A stretch of DNA of 64,000 bases from Pseudomonas putida (lineage in GTDB: Bacteria > Pseudomonadota > Gammaproteobacteria > Pseudomonadales > Pseudomonadaceae): assembly GCF_022627325.1 (NCBI RefSeq), contig NZ_JAETZZ010000013.1:109531-173530 (forward strand), written 5' to 3'. The notes beneath the pieces were generated by a model. It was given only the letters and a program-made list of their open reading frames with translations. It was not told the origin of the DNA and made no database searches. A program made the position numbers and the translations under genes. Positions 16,212 to 23,933 of the stretch are shown in pieces (the stretch's first letter is position 1; every line of letters starts with the position of its first letter).

Positions 16212-16796
16212 ATGTTGCAACGTCTGTTGTTCGGTTTGCTTGCCGTGGCCAGCCTGAGCCTGGTGGGGTGTGCCCACAGCCCGCAACAACTCAGCCCGCA
16301 ACCCAAGCTCAACGCCCAGCTCGCTCCGGTCGGCCACGGCCAGCCGGTGGTGGTCAAGGTAGTGGACGGCCGGGCTTCGCAGTCCCTGGGTACTCGTGGT
16401 GGCATGTACCCCGAGACCAGCACTATCAGTGTCAGTGGCAATGACATCGTGCCCAAAGTGCAGGCCCAGGCCGAGGCAGCCGTACGCCTGTTGGGCTTCA
16501 CCCCCACGGCCAACGCCGGCAATGCGCCGCAGCTGACCGTGACCCTGGCCGAGTTGAAGTACCAGTCGCCCAAGGACAACCTGTACGTGACCGAAGCCAC
16601 CATCGGCGCCACCTTCCGCGCCGATGTGTCGAACGCCAACCGCCGTTACAGCGGCCGCTATGGCGCCTCGTTGGACCAGCGCTTCGGCATGGCGCCCAAC
16701 CAGGAAACCAACACCAAGCTGGTGAGTGACGTGCTGAGCGATGCGTTGACCCGCCTGTTCAAGGACCCGACCATCGGTCAGGTGCTGGGCGAATAA
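16212..16796 (+). CDS. YajG-family lipoprotein
   Basis: 194 aa. Type II signal peptide with lipobox LVGC, so lipidation at C20. The mature protein has the YajG pattern: short beta segments with VVVKVVDGRA, a central helix VQAQAEAAVRLLGF, and LTVTLAELKYQS. Residue 21 is Ala rather than Asp, so export to the outer membrane is likely. Function unknown; homologues lie near cell-envelope genes. Single gene with its own -10-like TATACT and a strong terminator. Confidence 0.85.
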   Translation: MLQRLLFGLLAVASLSLVGCAHSPQQLSPQPKLNAQLAPVGHGQPVVVKVVDGRASQSLGTRGGMYPETSTISVSGNDIVPKVQAQAEAAVRLLGFTPTANAGNAPQLTVTLAELKYQSPKDNLYVTEATIGATFRADVSNANRRYSGRYGASLDQRFGMAPNQETNTKLVSDVLSDALTRLFKDPTIGQVLGE

Positions 16797-16813
16797 GCTT
16801 TCGCTGTAGCGAG

Positions 16814-16850
16814 AAAAAACCGCTGCCTGTTTGCCAGGCAGCGGTTTTTT
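16814..16850 (+). terminator. Intrinsic terminator after the YajG-like gene
   Basis: Sixteen-base perfect stem, AAAAAACCGCTGCCTG (16814-16829) with its complement at 16835-16850, loop TTTGC, ending in eight T. Also usable by the leftward gene on the other side. Confidence 0.92.
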
Positions 16851-16867
16851 TTGCTCGTGCACAGGCC

Positions 16868-17074
16868 TCAGGCCGCGTCGAAATGAAAGTCCAGCACGCT
16901 CACGCCCGTCAGCCGGTCCACCTCTGGCAAATGCTCATGCGCATGCCCGCCCAGCGCGCAATACACCAGCCACTGGCGGTCCTGGACATTGATGGCGAAA
17001 CCATCGATCAACGCCTGCTGTTCATCGCTCTGGGCAACGAGATAGAGGCGATCCTGGTTTTCGGCGTGCAGCAT
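16868..17074 (-). CDS. Small hypothetical protein, 68 aa
   Basis: Starts MLHAENQDRLYLVAQ, has a central DGFAINVQDRQWLVYCALGGHAHEH and ends LDFHFDAA. No known domain; reads like a conserved Pseudomonas protein. The ATG at 17074 follows GGAG by seven bases; longer in-frame starts upstream lack support and cross the promoter of the divergent small membrane protein gene. Confidence 0.65.
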   Translation of the reverse strand: MLHAENQDRLYLVAQSDEQQALIDGFAINVQDRQWLVYCALGGHAHEHLPEVDRLTGVSVLDFHFDAA

Positions 17075-17234
17075 GAACAGGCTCCGGCTTGGGAAAAGGC
17101 CGACAGGGTGGCCTGCCCTTATGACGAGCGTGTGACAGATGAAATTTAGTGACACTTTGTCGCCAATGTCGGGCGTCGGCGCCGGCCTTCGGTAGAATGC
17201 CGGCCTTCGCTGACGTTCTGACCGAGGTTGCGTG

Positions 17235-17495
17235 ATGTCCTTGCAAGTGCTCTGGGGGGTTCTGGCCGCCCATCCGACCAAGCTGATCAATCTGCTGGCA
17301 CTGTTGATGACCTGCCCGGGCGGGTTGCTGCTGCACAGTGCACGGCGTCGCCAGGCCATCACCCGCGAGAGCCTGGCAGCGGATGAAGGCCTGGTGGATG
17401 CGTTCGACCAGCGGGTGCCGCGCTATTACTATATTCTCGGCTTTGCCTGCCTGGCGATGGCCTTGCTGCTGTCCTGGTTCAGTACCTGGATCTGA
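17235..17495 (+). CDS. Small inner-membrane protein, 86 aa
   Basis: Two hydrophobic segments, about residues 5-33 and 66-84, joined by a charged loop (HSARRRQAITRESLAADEG). No recognised domain. ATG at 17235 is preceded by GAGG; an overlapping GTG at 17232 is an alternative. Function unknown. Convergent with the acyltransferase gene across a hairpin. Confidence 0.7.
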   Translation: MSLQVLWGVLAAHPTKLINLLALLMTCPGGLLLHSARRRQAITRESLAADEGLVDAFDQRVPRYYYILGFACLAMALLLSWFSTWI

Positions 17496-17502
17496 ACCCT
17501 GC

Positions 17503-17521
17503 GGGGCCGCCAGGCGGCCCC
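17503..17521. terminator. Hairpin between convergent genes
   Basis: GGGGCCGC (17503-17510) pairs with GCGGCCCC (17514-17521) around CAG; no U-tract. Separates the small membrane protein from the leftward acyltransferase. Confidence 0.55.
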
Positions 17522-17526
17522 TGTAA

Positions 17527-18696
17527 TCAGGCAACCGGTGCCTGTTGCCTGACCTGATACTGGTTGCGCACCGGGGTGGCGTATTGCAGCACCAGGTATG
17601 GCCGCTGCTCCTGCGGGCAGGCGTCCAGGCGGCGTTGCCATTCTTCCTTGGCTTTTGCCAGCTCCTCTGCGGGGAACACCTTCTCGGCGCTCGGCACCTG
17701 CAGTGCCTCATCCTTTTCGTCCCACATTGCATAGGCCAGGTAGTGCACCGGGAACAACCGGTAGCCACCCAGGATCTGCCGGTCGATCTCCTGCGCCAGC
17801 TGTTTGGTGTCCTCGTAGAACGCGGTTACCGGCGGGGCGAAGTTGATATGGACACGGCCCTTGTAGCCGGTGATGCCTTTGGCAATGCTGTTGTCGTCTT
17901 CACCTGGCGCTTTCTGGTAGGTACCGGTGGTCGCACGGATATACAGCTCGCGCGCCTTGGCCTGATCGCAAGGGTCGTACTCGTAGCTGATGGACACCGG
18001 GGTGAGGTTGAGGCCCTGGATCACTGCACCGAAAGGCTCGTCCTTGCGGCTCATGTGGAACATCTTGAGGATGGCCGAGTCGGTACGGTCATCACCATCC
18101 TTGGCACGGCCTTCGGCCTGGGCGATCCAGATCGAGGTACCGTCGTTGCGGATCGAATGGTTGATGTAGGCCGAGAGCAGCTGGTAGGCCGCGAGCTTTT
18201 CACGCCGGCCGCTGAGCGAGCGGTGGACGATGAAGCTCTTGTTCAGGCGCATCATGTCGCTGACGAATGGCTTTTGCAGCAGGTTGTCGCCAATGGCGAT
18301 GCGTGGCGTCGGCAGGCCGGCGTGGTACACCGCGTAGTTGACGAAGGCCGGATCCATGACGATGTCACGGTGGTTGGCCAGGAACAGATAGGCGGTACCG
18401 GACTTGAGTTGCTCGACGCCTGTGTACGTGACCCCGTCGGTAGCGCGCTCGATGGTGTGGTCGACGTAGTATTCGACCTTGTCCTGCAACGTGGACACGC
18501 AGGTGACCCCGGCGAACTCCTTGCGCAGGCGGCGGGCGATCAGCGGCTTGAGCAGCCAGCCGAATGCCCCGGCTGCGCGCGGGAAGCGGAAGTGGGTGAG
18601 GATATCGAGGAATGCCGGGTCGCTGAGCAGGCGTGCCAGCACGGCAGGGACCTCAGCATCGTCGTACGGTCGGATGGCATCGAATTCGCCCATCAT
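17527..18696 (-). CDS. 1-acylglycerol-3-phosphate O-acyltransferase family (PlsC-like) protein
   Basis: 389 aa, longer than classical PlsC (about 240). The acyltransferase H-x4-D motif is NHRDIVMD around residue 115; further blocks are NKSFIVHRS and the EGR-like IAQAEGRAKDGDD. It probably adds a fatty acyl chain to a glycerolipid at the inner membrane, but the exact acceptor is unknown. I chose the start at 18696 (two adjacent ATGs at 18696 and 18693, AAGAGAG just upstream). Longer frames to 18798 lack a ribosome site. Confidence 0.78.
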   Translation of the reverse strand: MMGEFDAIRPYDDAEVPAVLARLLSDPAFLDILTHFRFPRAAGAFGWLLKPLIARRLRKEFAGVTCVSTLQDKVEYYVDHTIERATDGVTYTGVEQLKSGTAYLFLANHRDIVMDPAFVNYAVYHAGLPTPRIAIGDNLLQKPFVSDMMRLNKSFIVHRSLSGRREKLAAYQLLSAYINHSIRNDGTSIWIAQAEGRAKDGDDRTDSAILKMFHMSRKDEPFGAVIQGLNLTPVSISYEYDPCDQAKARELYIRATTGTYQKAPGEDDNSIAKGITGYKGRVHINFAPPVTAFYEDTKQLAQEIDRQILGGYRLFPVHYLAYAMWDEKDEALQVPSAEKVFPAEELAKAKEEWQRRLDACPQEQRPYLVLQYATPVRNQYQVRQQAPVA

Positions 18697-18818
18697 GCTC
18701 TCTTGTTGGAAACGGCTAGGGTAATAAGGTAGGGGTGGGGCCCGAAAAACGGCTCGGACACACGCAGGCCCTGTAAACAGACCGGCAATTATACGCATAA
18801 GTCACTGCGGAGGCCGCG

Positions 18819-19004
18819 ATGCTGGAAACCGACTTCTACGATTGCCCTTATTGCGGCGAGCGCGTGGAAACCACCGTGGACATCTCCGGTGGCGACCAGA
18901 TGTACACCGAAGACTGCCAGGTATGTTGTCAGCCGGTGGTTTTCATCCTGCAGGTGCACGGCGACGAATGGATGCTTGAAGTCAGACGCGAGGACGATGC
19001 CTGA
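18819..19004 (+). CDS. CPXCG-motif cysteine-rich small protein
   Basis: 61 aa with an N-terminal YDCPYCGE and a central EDCQVCCQP; the four-plus-one cysteines suggest a small zinc ribbon. Function unknown. The stop overlaps the next start (TGATG), so it is translated together with the DUF2007 gene. Confidence 0.85.
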   Translation: MLETDFYDCPYCGERVETTVDISGGDQMYTEDCQVCCQPVVFILQVHGDEWMLEVRREDDA

Positions 19005-19264
19005 TGCGGCGGATCTACGAACCAGAAACGTTGCTGGAAGCAGAAATGCTCGCTGGCATGCTGGCCAGCGAGGGTATCGAGGTGCACCTGATCGGCCGTG
19101 ACCTGATGGGCGGTGTTGGCGAGTTGCCGATGCAAGGCTTGCTCGGGCTTGCGGTGGCCGATGAGCAGGCCGGGTACGCACGGCAGCTGATCGATGCGTA
19201 CAATGGTGCCCAGCCGCTTGTCGGCGACGAACCGGAGAGCTATCCCGGTACCTTGATCTGCTAG
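19004..19264 (+). CDS. DUF2007-family protein
   Basis: 86 aa. Starts MRRIYEPETLLEAEMLAGML and contains the family block ASEGIEVHLIGRDLMGGVGELP, with a C-terminal half resembling signal-transducing PII-like small folds; role unknown. Overlaps the CPXCG gene by one base and is followed 15 bases later by the SRAP gene, so the three likely form one transcript. Confidence 0.85.
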   Translation: MRRIYEPETLLEAEMLAGMLASEGIEVHLIGRDLMGGVGELPMQGLLGLAVADEQAGYARQLIDAYNGAQPLVGDEPESYPGTLIC

Positions 19265-19279
19265 GTTCTGAATTCGCCC

Positions 19280-19900
19280 ATGTGTGGACGCTATGCCCTG
19301 TTTCGCTGGCCCCAGGCGCTTGCCAGCCTGCCAGGCTTTCCTGCTGGCCAGCCGGCGCAATGGAATATCTCGCCCGGCGCTTCGGTGCTGATCCAGCGCC
19401 AGGTCGACGGCCAGATGCAAGTGGCCAAGGCACGCTGGGGCCTGACCCCGGCCTGGCTCACTGACCTCTCACGCACCCCCGCGCATGCCCGGGCCGAAAC
19501 CTTGGCCGAGCAGCCCATGTTCCGCGAAGCGTTGCGTCTGCGGCGCTGCCTGATGCCCGCCAACGGCTTTTACGAATGGCGCGGCACGGCGCGCAAGCGC
19601 CCTTACTGGCTGACGCCGGGGGAGGGCGCGTCGTTGTGGTTCGCGGCCATATGGGAGGCTTATCCGGTCCAGGACCAGGTGTGGTTGAGCTGTGCGGTAG
19701 TGACCCAGGCGGCGATGAACCAGCGTCGGCCGCTGATCCTGGATGAGGCGGGGCAGGCTGCTTGGCTGGACCCTGACACGCCGCTGGCGCGTTTGCATGA
19801 GCTGCTCGCCAGCCCACCAGCCACGCTACGTGAACGTGCGTTGGCCAATTTCGTCAATGACCCGAAGCTGGATGCGCCCGAGTGCCTGACGCCGGCCTGA
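19280..19900 (+). CDS. SRAP/YedK-family protein lacking the catalytic His
   Basis: 206 aa. SRAP proteins (YedK, HMCES) crosslink to abasic sites in single-stranded DNA through Cys2. Here MCGRY keeps Cys2 after Met removal, and LMPANGFYEWRG keeps the Asn and Glu. The block with the catalytic His in E. coli YedK (IHDRRPLVL) reads AMNQRRPLIL, about six residues shorter and without the His. Crosslink formation may therefore persist while its hydrolysis is altered; this is inference. Third gene of the CPXCG-DUF2007-SRAP run. Confidence 0.85.
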   Translation: MCGRYALFRWPQALASLPGFPAGQPAQWNISPGASVLIQRQVDGQMQVAKARWGLTPAWLTDLSRTPAHARAETLAEQPMFREALRLRRCLMPANGFYEWRGTARKRPYWLTPGEGASLWFAAIWEAYPVQDQVWLSCAVVTQAAMNQRRPLILDEAGQAAWLDPDTPLARLHELLASPPATLRERALANFVNDPKLDAPECLTPA

Positions 19901-19997
19901 TGGGGCCCTCACAGGCAAATAAAATCTTCCCTGCGGCTCTGGTAGCGCATGGGCGACTCGGCCTAGGATATCCCGCATGTAAAAAGGGAGTGTTTTC

Positions 19998-20813
19998 ATG
20001 CGTAAGTCTTTTGTCGTCAGCCTGTTGAGTGCTGGCATCCTGCTGGCTGGCTGCCAGGCGGTCAATACCACCAGCGGGGGTGCTGTGGGCGTTGAGCGCA
20101 AGCAGTACATGTTCAGCATGCTCTCGACCGATGAGGTCAACCAGATGTACGCCCAGTCGTACCAGCAGACCCTCGGGGAAGCGTCGAGCAAGGGCGTGCT
20201 GGACAAGTCCAGCGCCGATGCCAAGCGCGTGCAGGTGATTGCCGACCGGCTGATCGCTCAGGCGCCGAAATTCCGCCCTGATGCCGCGCAGTGGCAGTGG
20301 GAGGTCAATGTGATCAAGAGCGATGAGCTCAACGCCAACTGCGGCCCTGGCGGCAAGATCATCGTCTACACCGGTCTGATCGACCAGCTCAAGCTCACCG
20401 ATGCCGAGATTGCCGCCGTGGTTGGCCATGAAATCGCGCATGCCTTGCGTGAGCACAGCCGCGAGGCGATGTCCAAGGCTTATGGTGTGGAAATGGCCCG
20501 CCAGGGTGCAGGTGCGTTGTTTGGCCTTGGCCAGAACAGTATTGCGCTGGCAGACCAGGTGGTGAACTACGCGATGACCCTGCCCAACAGCCGTGCCAAT
20601 GAAAACGAAGCCGACCTGATCGGCTTGGAGCTGTCGGCACGTGCCGGCTACGACCCGAATGCCGCGATCACCTTGTGGAACAAGATGAGCAAGGCGTCCG
20701 AAGGCGCACCGCCTGAGTTCATGAGCACTCACCCGGCGTCCGAGAGCCGGATCGCCTCGTTACAGGCGGCGATTCCCAAAGTCATGCCTCTGTACCAGGC
20801 CGCCAAGAAGTAA
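19998..20813 (+). CDS. M48-family metalloprotease, lipoprotein (LoiP/BepA-like)
   Basis: 271 aa. Lipobox LLAGC gives lipidated C19, so it acts at the periplasmic face of the envelope. Zinc site HEIAH in VVGHEIAHALREHS; the third ligand Glu is in NENEADLIGLEL. M48 lipoproteins of this size cut misfolded or poorly assembled outer-membrane proteins. Preceded by GGGAG seven bases before the ATG. Followed by the heptamer repeat. Confidence 0.9.
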   Translation: MRKSFVVSLLSAGILLAGCQAVNTTSGGAVGVERKQYMFSMLSTDEVNQMYAQSYQQTLGEASSKGVLDKSSADAKRVQVIADRLIAQAPKFRPDAAQWQWEVNVIKSDELNANCGPGGKIIVYTGLIDQLKLTDAEIAAVVGHEIAHALREHSREAMSKAYGVEMARQGAGALFGLGQNSIALADQVVNYAMTLPNSRANENEADLIGLELSARAGYDPNAAITLWNKMSKASEGAPPEFMSTHPASESRIASLQAAIPKVMPLYQAAKK

Positions 20814-20817
20814 CAGC

Positions 20818-20921
20818 AGCTTCAAGCTTCAAGCTTCAAGCTGCAAGCAAGAGCAAGAGCAGTACGCGTATGTCTGCCTCTCTCGTACAGCTTGCAGCTT
20901 GCAGCTTGCAGCTTGCAGCTT
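20818..20921. repeat. Heptamer repeats forming a long inverted repeat
   Basis: Left arm: three to four tandem TTCAAGC-type units then TGCAAGC (20818-20848). Right arm: four to five tandem TTGCAGC units (20888-20921). The arms are largely complementary and fold over a 40-base loop, so they can act as a terminator for the M48 gene and for the convergent transporter gene, whose stop codon overlaps the end of the array. Confidence 0.75.
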
Positions 20922-21507
20922 AACCCCCCACCCAGCCGCTGGCTTTCATGGCCGAGTAGACAGCGACGATTGCCAGCACGATGAAGGCTGTTGCGGCGAG
21001 GCGGCGAATCAGCGTCAGCGGCAGCTTTTCTGCGGCAAAATTGCCCGCCAGGACTACCGGTACATTCGCAATCAGCATGCCCAGCGTAGTACCGATGATG
21101 ACCATGATCAGGTGCGGGTACTGAGCTGCCAGCATCACCGTCGCAACCTGGGTCTTGTCACCGATCTCGGCCAGGAAGAATGCGATCAGCGTGGTCAGGA
21201 ACGGGCCGAAACGTCGCGCAGGGTTTTCATCGTCATCCATCTTGTCCGGCACCAGGGTCCACAGGGCCGTCGCAGTGAAGCTCGCAGCCAGTATCCAGTG
21301 CAGCGCTGTCTCGCTGAAGAACCCGCTGACCCAGGCACCCACTGCACCTGCTGCGGCATGATTGGCCAAGGTGGCGGCGATGATGCCGGCGATGATCGGC
21401 CACGGCTTGCGGAAGCGGGCAGCGAGAATGAGCGCGAGCAGCTGCGTCTTGTCGCCAATTTCGGCTAACGCGACGATCGCGGTGGGTACGAGAAGAGATT
21501 CCAGCAT
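20920..21507 (-). CDS. GDT1/TMEM165 (UPF0016) family cation transporter
   Basis: 195 aa with six hydrophobic segments and the two signature repeats, LAEIGDKTQLLALIL near the N-terminus and LAEIGDKTQVATVML in the middle. The family moves Mn2+ or Ca2+ out of the cytoplasm. Mn2+ is favoured here because a yybP-ykoY Mn2+ riboswitch precedes it, so expression should rise with excess Mn2+. The E-x-G-D-K-T motifs are complete. Confidence 0.92.
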   Translation of the reverse strand: MLESLLVPTAIVALAEIGDKTQLLALILAARFRKPWPIIAGIIAATLANHAAAGAVGAWVSGFFSETALHWILAASFTATALWTLVPDKMDDDENPARRFGPFLTTLIAFFLAEIGDKTQVATVMLAAQYPHLIMVIIGTTLGMLIANVPVVLAGNFAAEKLPLTLIRRLAATAFIVLAIVAVYSAMKASGWVGG

Positions 21508-21534
21508 CAGGATTCCTATGGGGGCGGGTCGACA

Positions 21535-21712
21535 CGGCTATGACACGTACAGCCTCCCCGCCCCGGGTAAGGTGTGCGTGTCATAGGTCTTGTCAAACCC
21601 CGGATCCGTCTGCGCAGATCGTGGGTCGCACGCGCCATGGCCTGTGGGCCAAGTGTGTTGACGCGTGCCGGGCAAGCAGGTTGCTTGCGGGAGACTACTC
21701 CCCTAGGACGGT
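21535..21712 (-). promoter_or_regulatory. yybP-ykoY manganese riboswitch
   Basis: On the minus strand, between rsmC and the GDT1 gene: GGGGAGTAG (complement of 21695-21703) is the conserved start of the yybP-ykoY fold, and about 130 bases later come GACCTATGACACG and CCCGGGGCGGGGAGG. CTATGACACG and CGTGTCATAG at 21539-21587 form a closing hairpin just before the ribosome site. The family senses Mn2+ and is regularly upstream of this transporter family. Boundaries are estimated. Confidence 0.82.
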
Positions 21713-21757
21713 GCGGATTCTGCCTAGGCGAAACGGTTTGGGCAAGCCCTGTTTTTG

Positions 21758-22753
21758 TCAGCGTGTTGCCTGATAGATGCGAAAGCCGTCTGCCTCGGCG
21801 CAGGTCCGGCAGTTGCCCAGAGCGCCTTCGATCAGCGGCTGATAACGCAGGAAGCTATTGGCAACCAAGCGCATTTCGCCGCCTTTTCGCAGATGTTGCC
21901 CTGATTTTTTCAGCAGGTTTTCCGAAGCCTGATAGTTGGTATGCACCCCGGTATGGAACGGTGGGTTGCTCAGGATCAGGCTCAAGTCGCCGGGCGCAGC
22001 ATCGATACCGTCGCCACTGATGACTTCACCTTCCAGCTGATTGGCCGCCAGTGTCAGGCGGCTGGCGGCCACGGCGAAGGCGTCCACGTCCAGCATCGTG
22101 ACCCGGCTCTGGGGGTAACGGCGTTTGACCGTGGCGCCGAGTACGCCGGCACCACAACCGAAGTCCAGTACATGGCCCACGGGCAGGTTATCCAAGTGTT
22201 TGAGCAGCAACGCCGTGCCGCGGTCCAGACGGCCGTGGCTGAACACCCCAGGCAGGCTGACCACTTGCAGTGGGCCGTCCTCCAGCTCGAGCGTGAAGCG
22301 TTCGGCCAGGCTTTCCAGTGGCTTGGCTTCGGGCGTGTTGTCCACGGTGACCTGCCACAGTTGGCAATGCCGGGCACTGTCGAGCTTGCGTGGTTTGCCC
22401 AAGGCTTGCAGATGCTTGGCCGCACCTTCGATGCCGCCGCGTTTTTCGCCCACCAGATAGAGCTCGCCACCACCCAGGCGTGACGCCAGTGCGTTAACCA
22501 AGTAGGCCGCCAGTTCGCGCGACTTGGGCAGGTACAGCACTGCCGCCTCGAAGGGGACCGGCGGCACGTCGACGCCGTAATGGCTGCGCCCGGCAAAGCG
22601 GGCGTCGAGCATGGCCTGATCGCCCGCATGCCACGTCCAGGCCTGAGCCTGCGGCAACTGGCCGAGCAGGTCATCGGCGGGGGCGCCGGCAATCAGCAGC
22701 CGACCCTGGAACAGGTCCGCCTGGCGGAGCAAAACTTCACTGCGCGGGTCCAT
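21758..22753 (-). CDS. rsmC: 16S rRNA (guanine1207-N2)-methyltransferase
   Basis: 331 aa, a two-domain RsmC. The N-terminal half is the degenerate methyltransferase domain; the C-terminal half has SAM motif VLDFGCGAGVLGA and the catalytic LSNPPFHTGVHT (N-P-P-F). It methylates G1207 of 16S rRNA in the 30S subunit. Starts divergently from nothing: it lies head-to-tail upstream of the riboswitch. Confidence 0.92.
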   Translation of the reverse strand: MDPRSEVLLRQADLFQGRLLIAGAPADDLLGQLPQAQAWTWHAGDQAMLDARFAGRSHYGVDVPPVPFEAAVLYLPKSRELAAYLVNALASRLGGGELYLVGEKRGGIEGAAKHLQALGKPRKLDSARHCQLWQVTVDNTPEAKPLESLAERFTLELEDGPLQVVSLPGVFSHGRLDRGTALLLKHLDNLPVGHVLDFGCGAGVLGATVKRRYPQSRVTMLDVDAFAVAASRLTLAANQLEGEVISGDGIDAAPGDLSLILSNPPFHTGVHTNYQASENLLKKSGQHLRKGGEMRLVANSFLRYQPLIEGALGNCRTCAEADGFRIYQATR

Positions 22754-22806
22754 GGACGACGCCTCCTGAAAAAAGTGGCGCAGTGTAGCAGAGCCTGCCC
22801 TTGCCC

Positions 22807-23772
22807 TCAGCTGACCACGCGGCGTGGTTGGCCGGCAAAGAATGCCTGGGTGTTCTCGCTGAGCTGGCCGACGATGCGCTGGCGCGACTCCACCGCGCCC
22901 CAGGCGCTATGCGGTGTGATCAGCAGGCGCGGGATGTCGCTGGCCAGCAGCGGGTTGCCGTTGACCGGTGGCTCGACGCTCAGTACATCGGTGGCAGCGC
23001 CGCCCAGATGGCCGCGACGCAGGGTTTCAGCCAGGGCGTGCTCGTCGATCAGGCCGCCGCGGGCAGTATTGACCACCAGCGCGCCGGGCTTGAGCAAGGC
23101 CAGCTCACGTGCACCGATCATATGCCGGGTGTGTTCGTTGAGAGGGCAGTGCAGGGTCAGGGCATCGACTTGCGGCAGCAATTCGTCCAGCGGCAGGCGA
23201 TCGTCGCGCGCCGGGCGCCCGGGGATCTGCCCGCTCAACACGCGCATGCCAAAGGCTTGCGCCAGCCGCGCGACGGCGCCACCGAGTTCACCATGGCCGA
23301 GCAGGCCCAGTGTTTTGCCTTCCAGTTCCACGATCGGGAAGTCCAGCAGGCAGAACTGGCTGGCCTTGGCCCATTGCCCCTCGGCCACCGCCCGGTTGTA
23401 GTCGCACAGGCGCGTGGCCAACGCCAGCAGCAGGGCCAGGGTGTGTTGTGCCACCGAGGGTGTGCCGTAGCCCTGGCAGTTGCAGACCGTGATGCCCTGG
23501 GCGCGGGCGGCAGCCAGGTCGACGTTGTTGGTGCCGGTGGCGGCGACCAGGATCAGCTTGAGCTGTGGGTTGGCAGCCAGGGCGTTGGCGTCGAGCATGA
23601 CCTTGTTGCTGATCACCGCAACAGCGCCCTGCAGGCGCTCGGCTACCTGATCCGGGCGGGTGGCGTCGTACAGTTCGAAGGCGTCGAACTGGCTCTGCAG
23701 CGGTGATAGGTCGAGGTCACCAAGGTCCAGGGATTTATGGTCGAGAAACACGGCGCGACGCGGGCTGGGCAT
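22807..23772 (-). CDS. D-2-hydroxyacid dehydrogenase (HprA-like)
   Basis: 321 aa. NAD-binding GLLGHGELGGAVARLA in the middle and the catalytic Arg-Glu-His set: VVNTARGGLIDE, an Asp/Glu in the SVEPP block, and LLITPHSAWG with the His. Reduces a 2-ketoacid such as hydroxypyruvate or glyoxylate; exact substrate unclear. Start at 23772 chosen because GGAG lies nine bases upstream; the longer frame to 23826 has no support. Divergent from the acyl-CoA ligase gene. Confidence 0.88.
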   Translation of the reverse strand: MPSPRRAVFLDHKSLDLGDLDLSPLQSQFDAFELYDATRPDQVAERLQGAVAVISNKVMLDANALAANPQLKLILVAATGTNNVDLAAARAQGITVCNCQGYGTPSVAQHTLALLLALATRLCDYNRAVAEGQWAKASQFCLLDFPIVELEGKTLGLLGHGELGGAVARLAQAFGMRVLSGQIPGRPARDDRLPLDELLPQVDALTLHCPLNEHTRHMIGARELALLKPGALVVNTARGGLIDEHALAETLRRGHLGGAATDVLSVEPPVNGNPLLASDIPRLLITPHSAWGAVESRQRIVGQLSENTQAFFAGQPRRVVS

Positions 23773-23933
23773 AGGTACGGCTCCAGTGGCAGGGCAAGGG
23801 TTGGTCCATCGACCGCACAATGCCACTCATACCTCGCGCAGCCAAATCATTCCTTCGGCTGATTTGACCGTCACATTGACGAACTACAGTAGGTAACAGA
23901 CTTGTCCGGCCAGCTTTTCAAGAAGGGATAACC

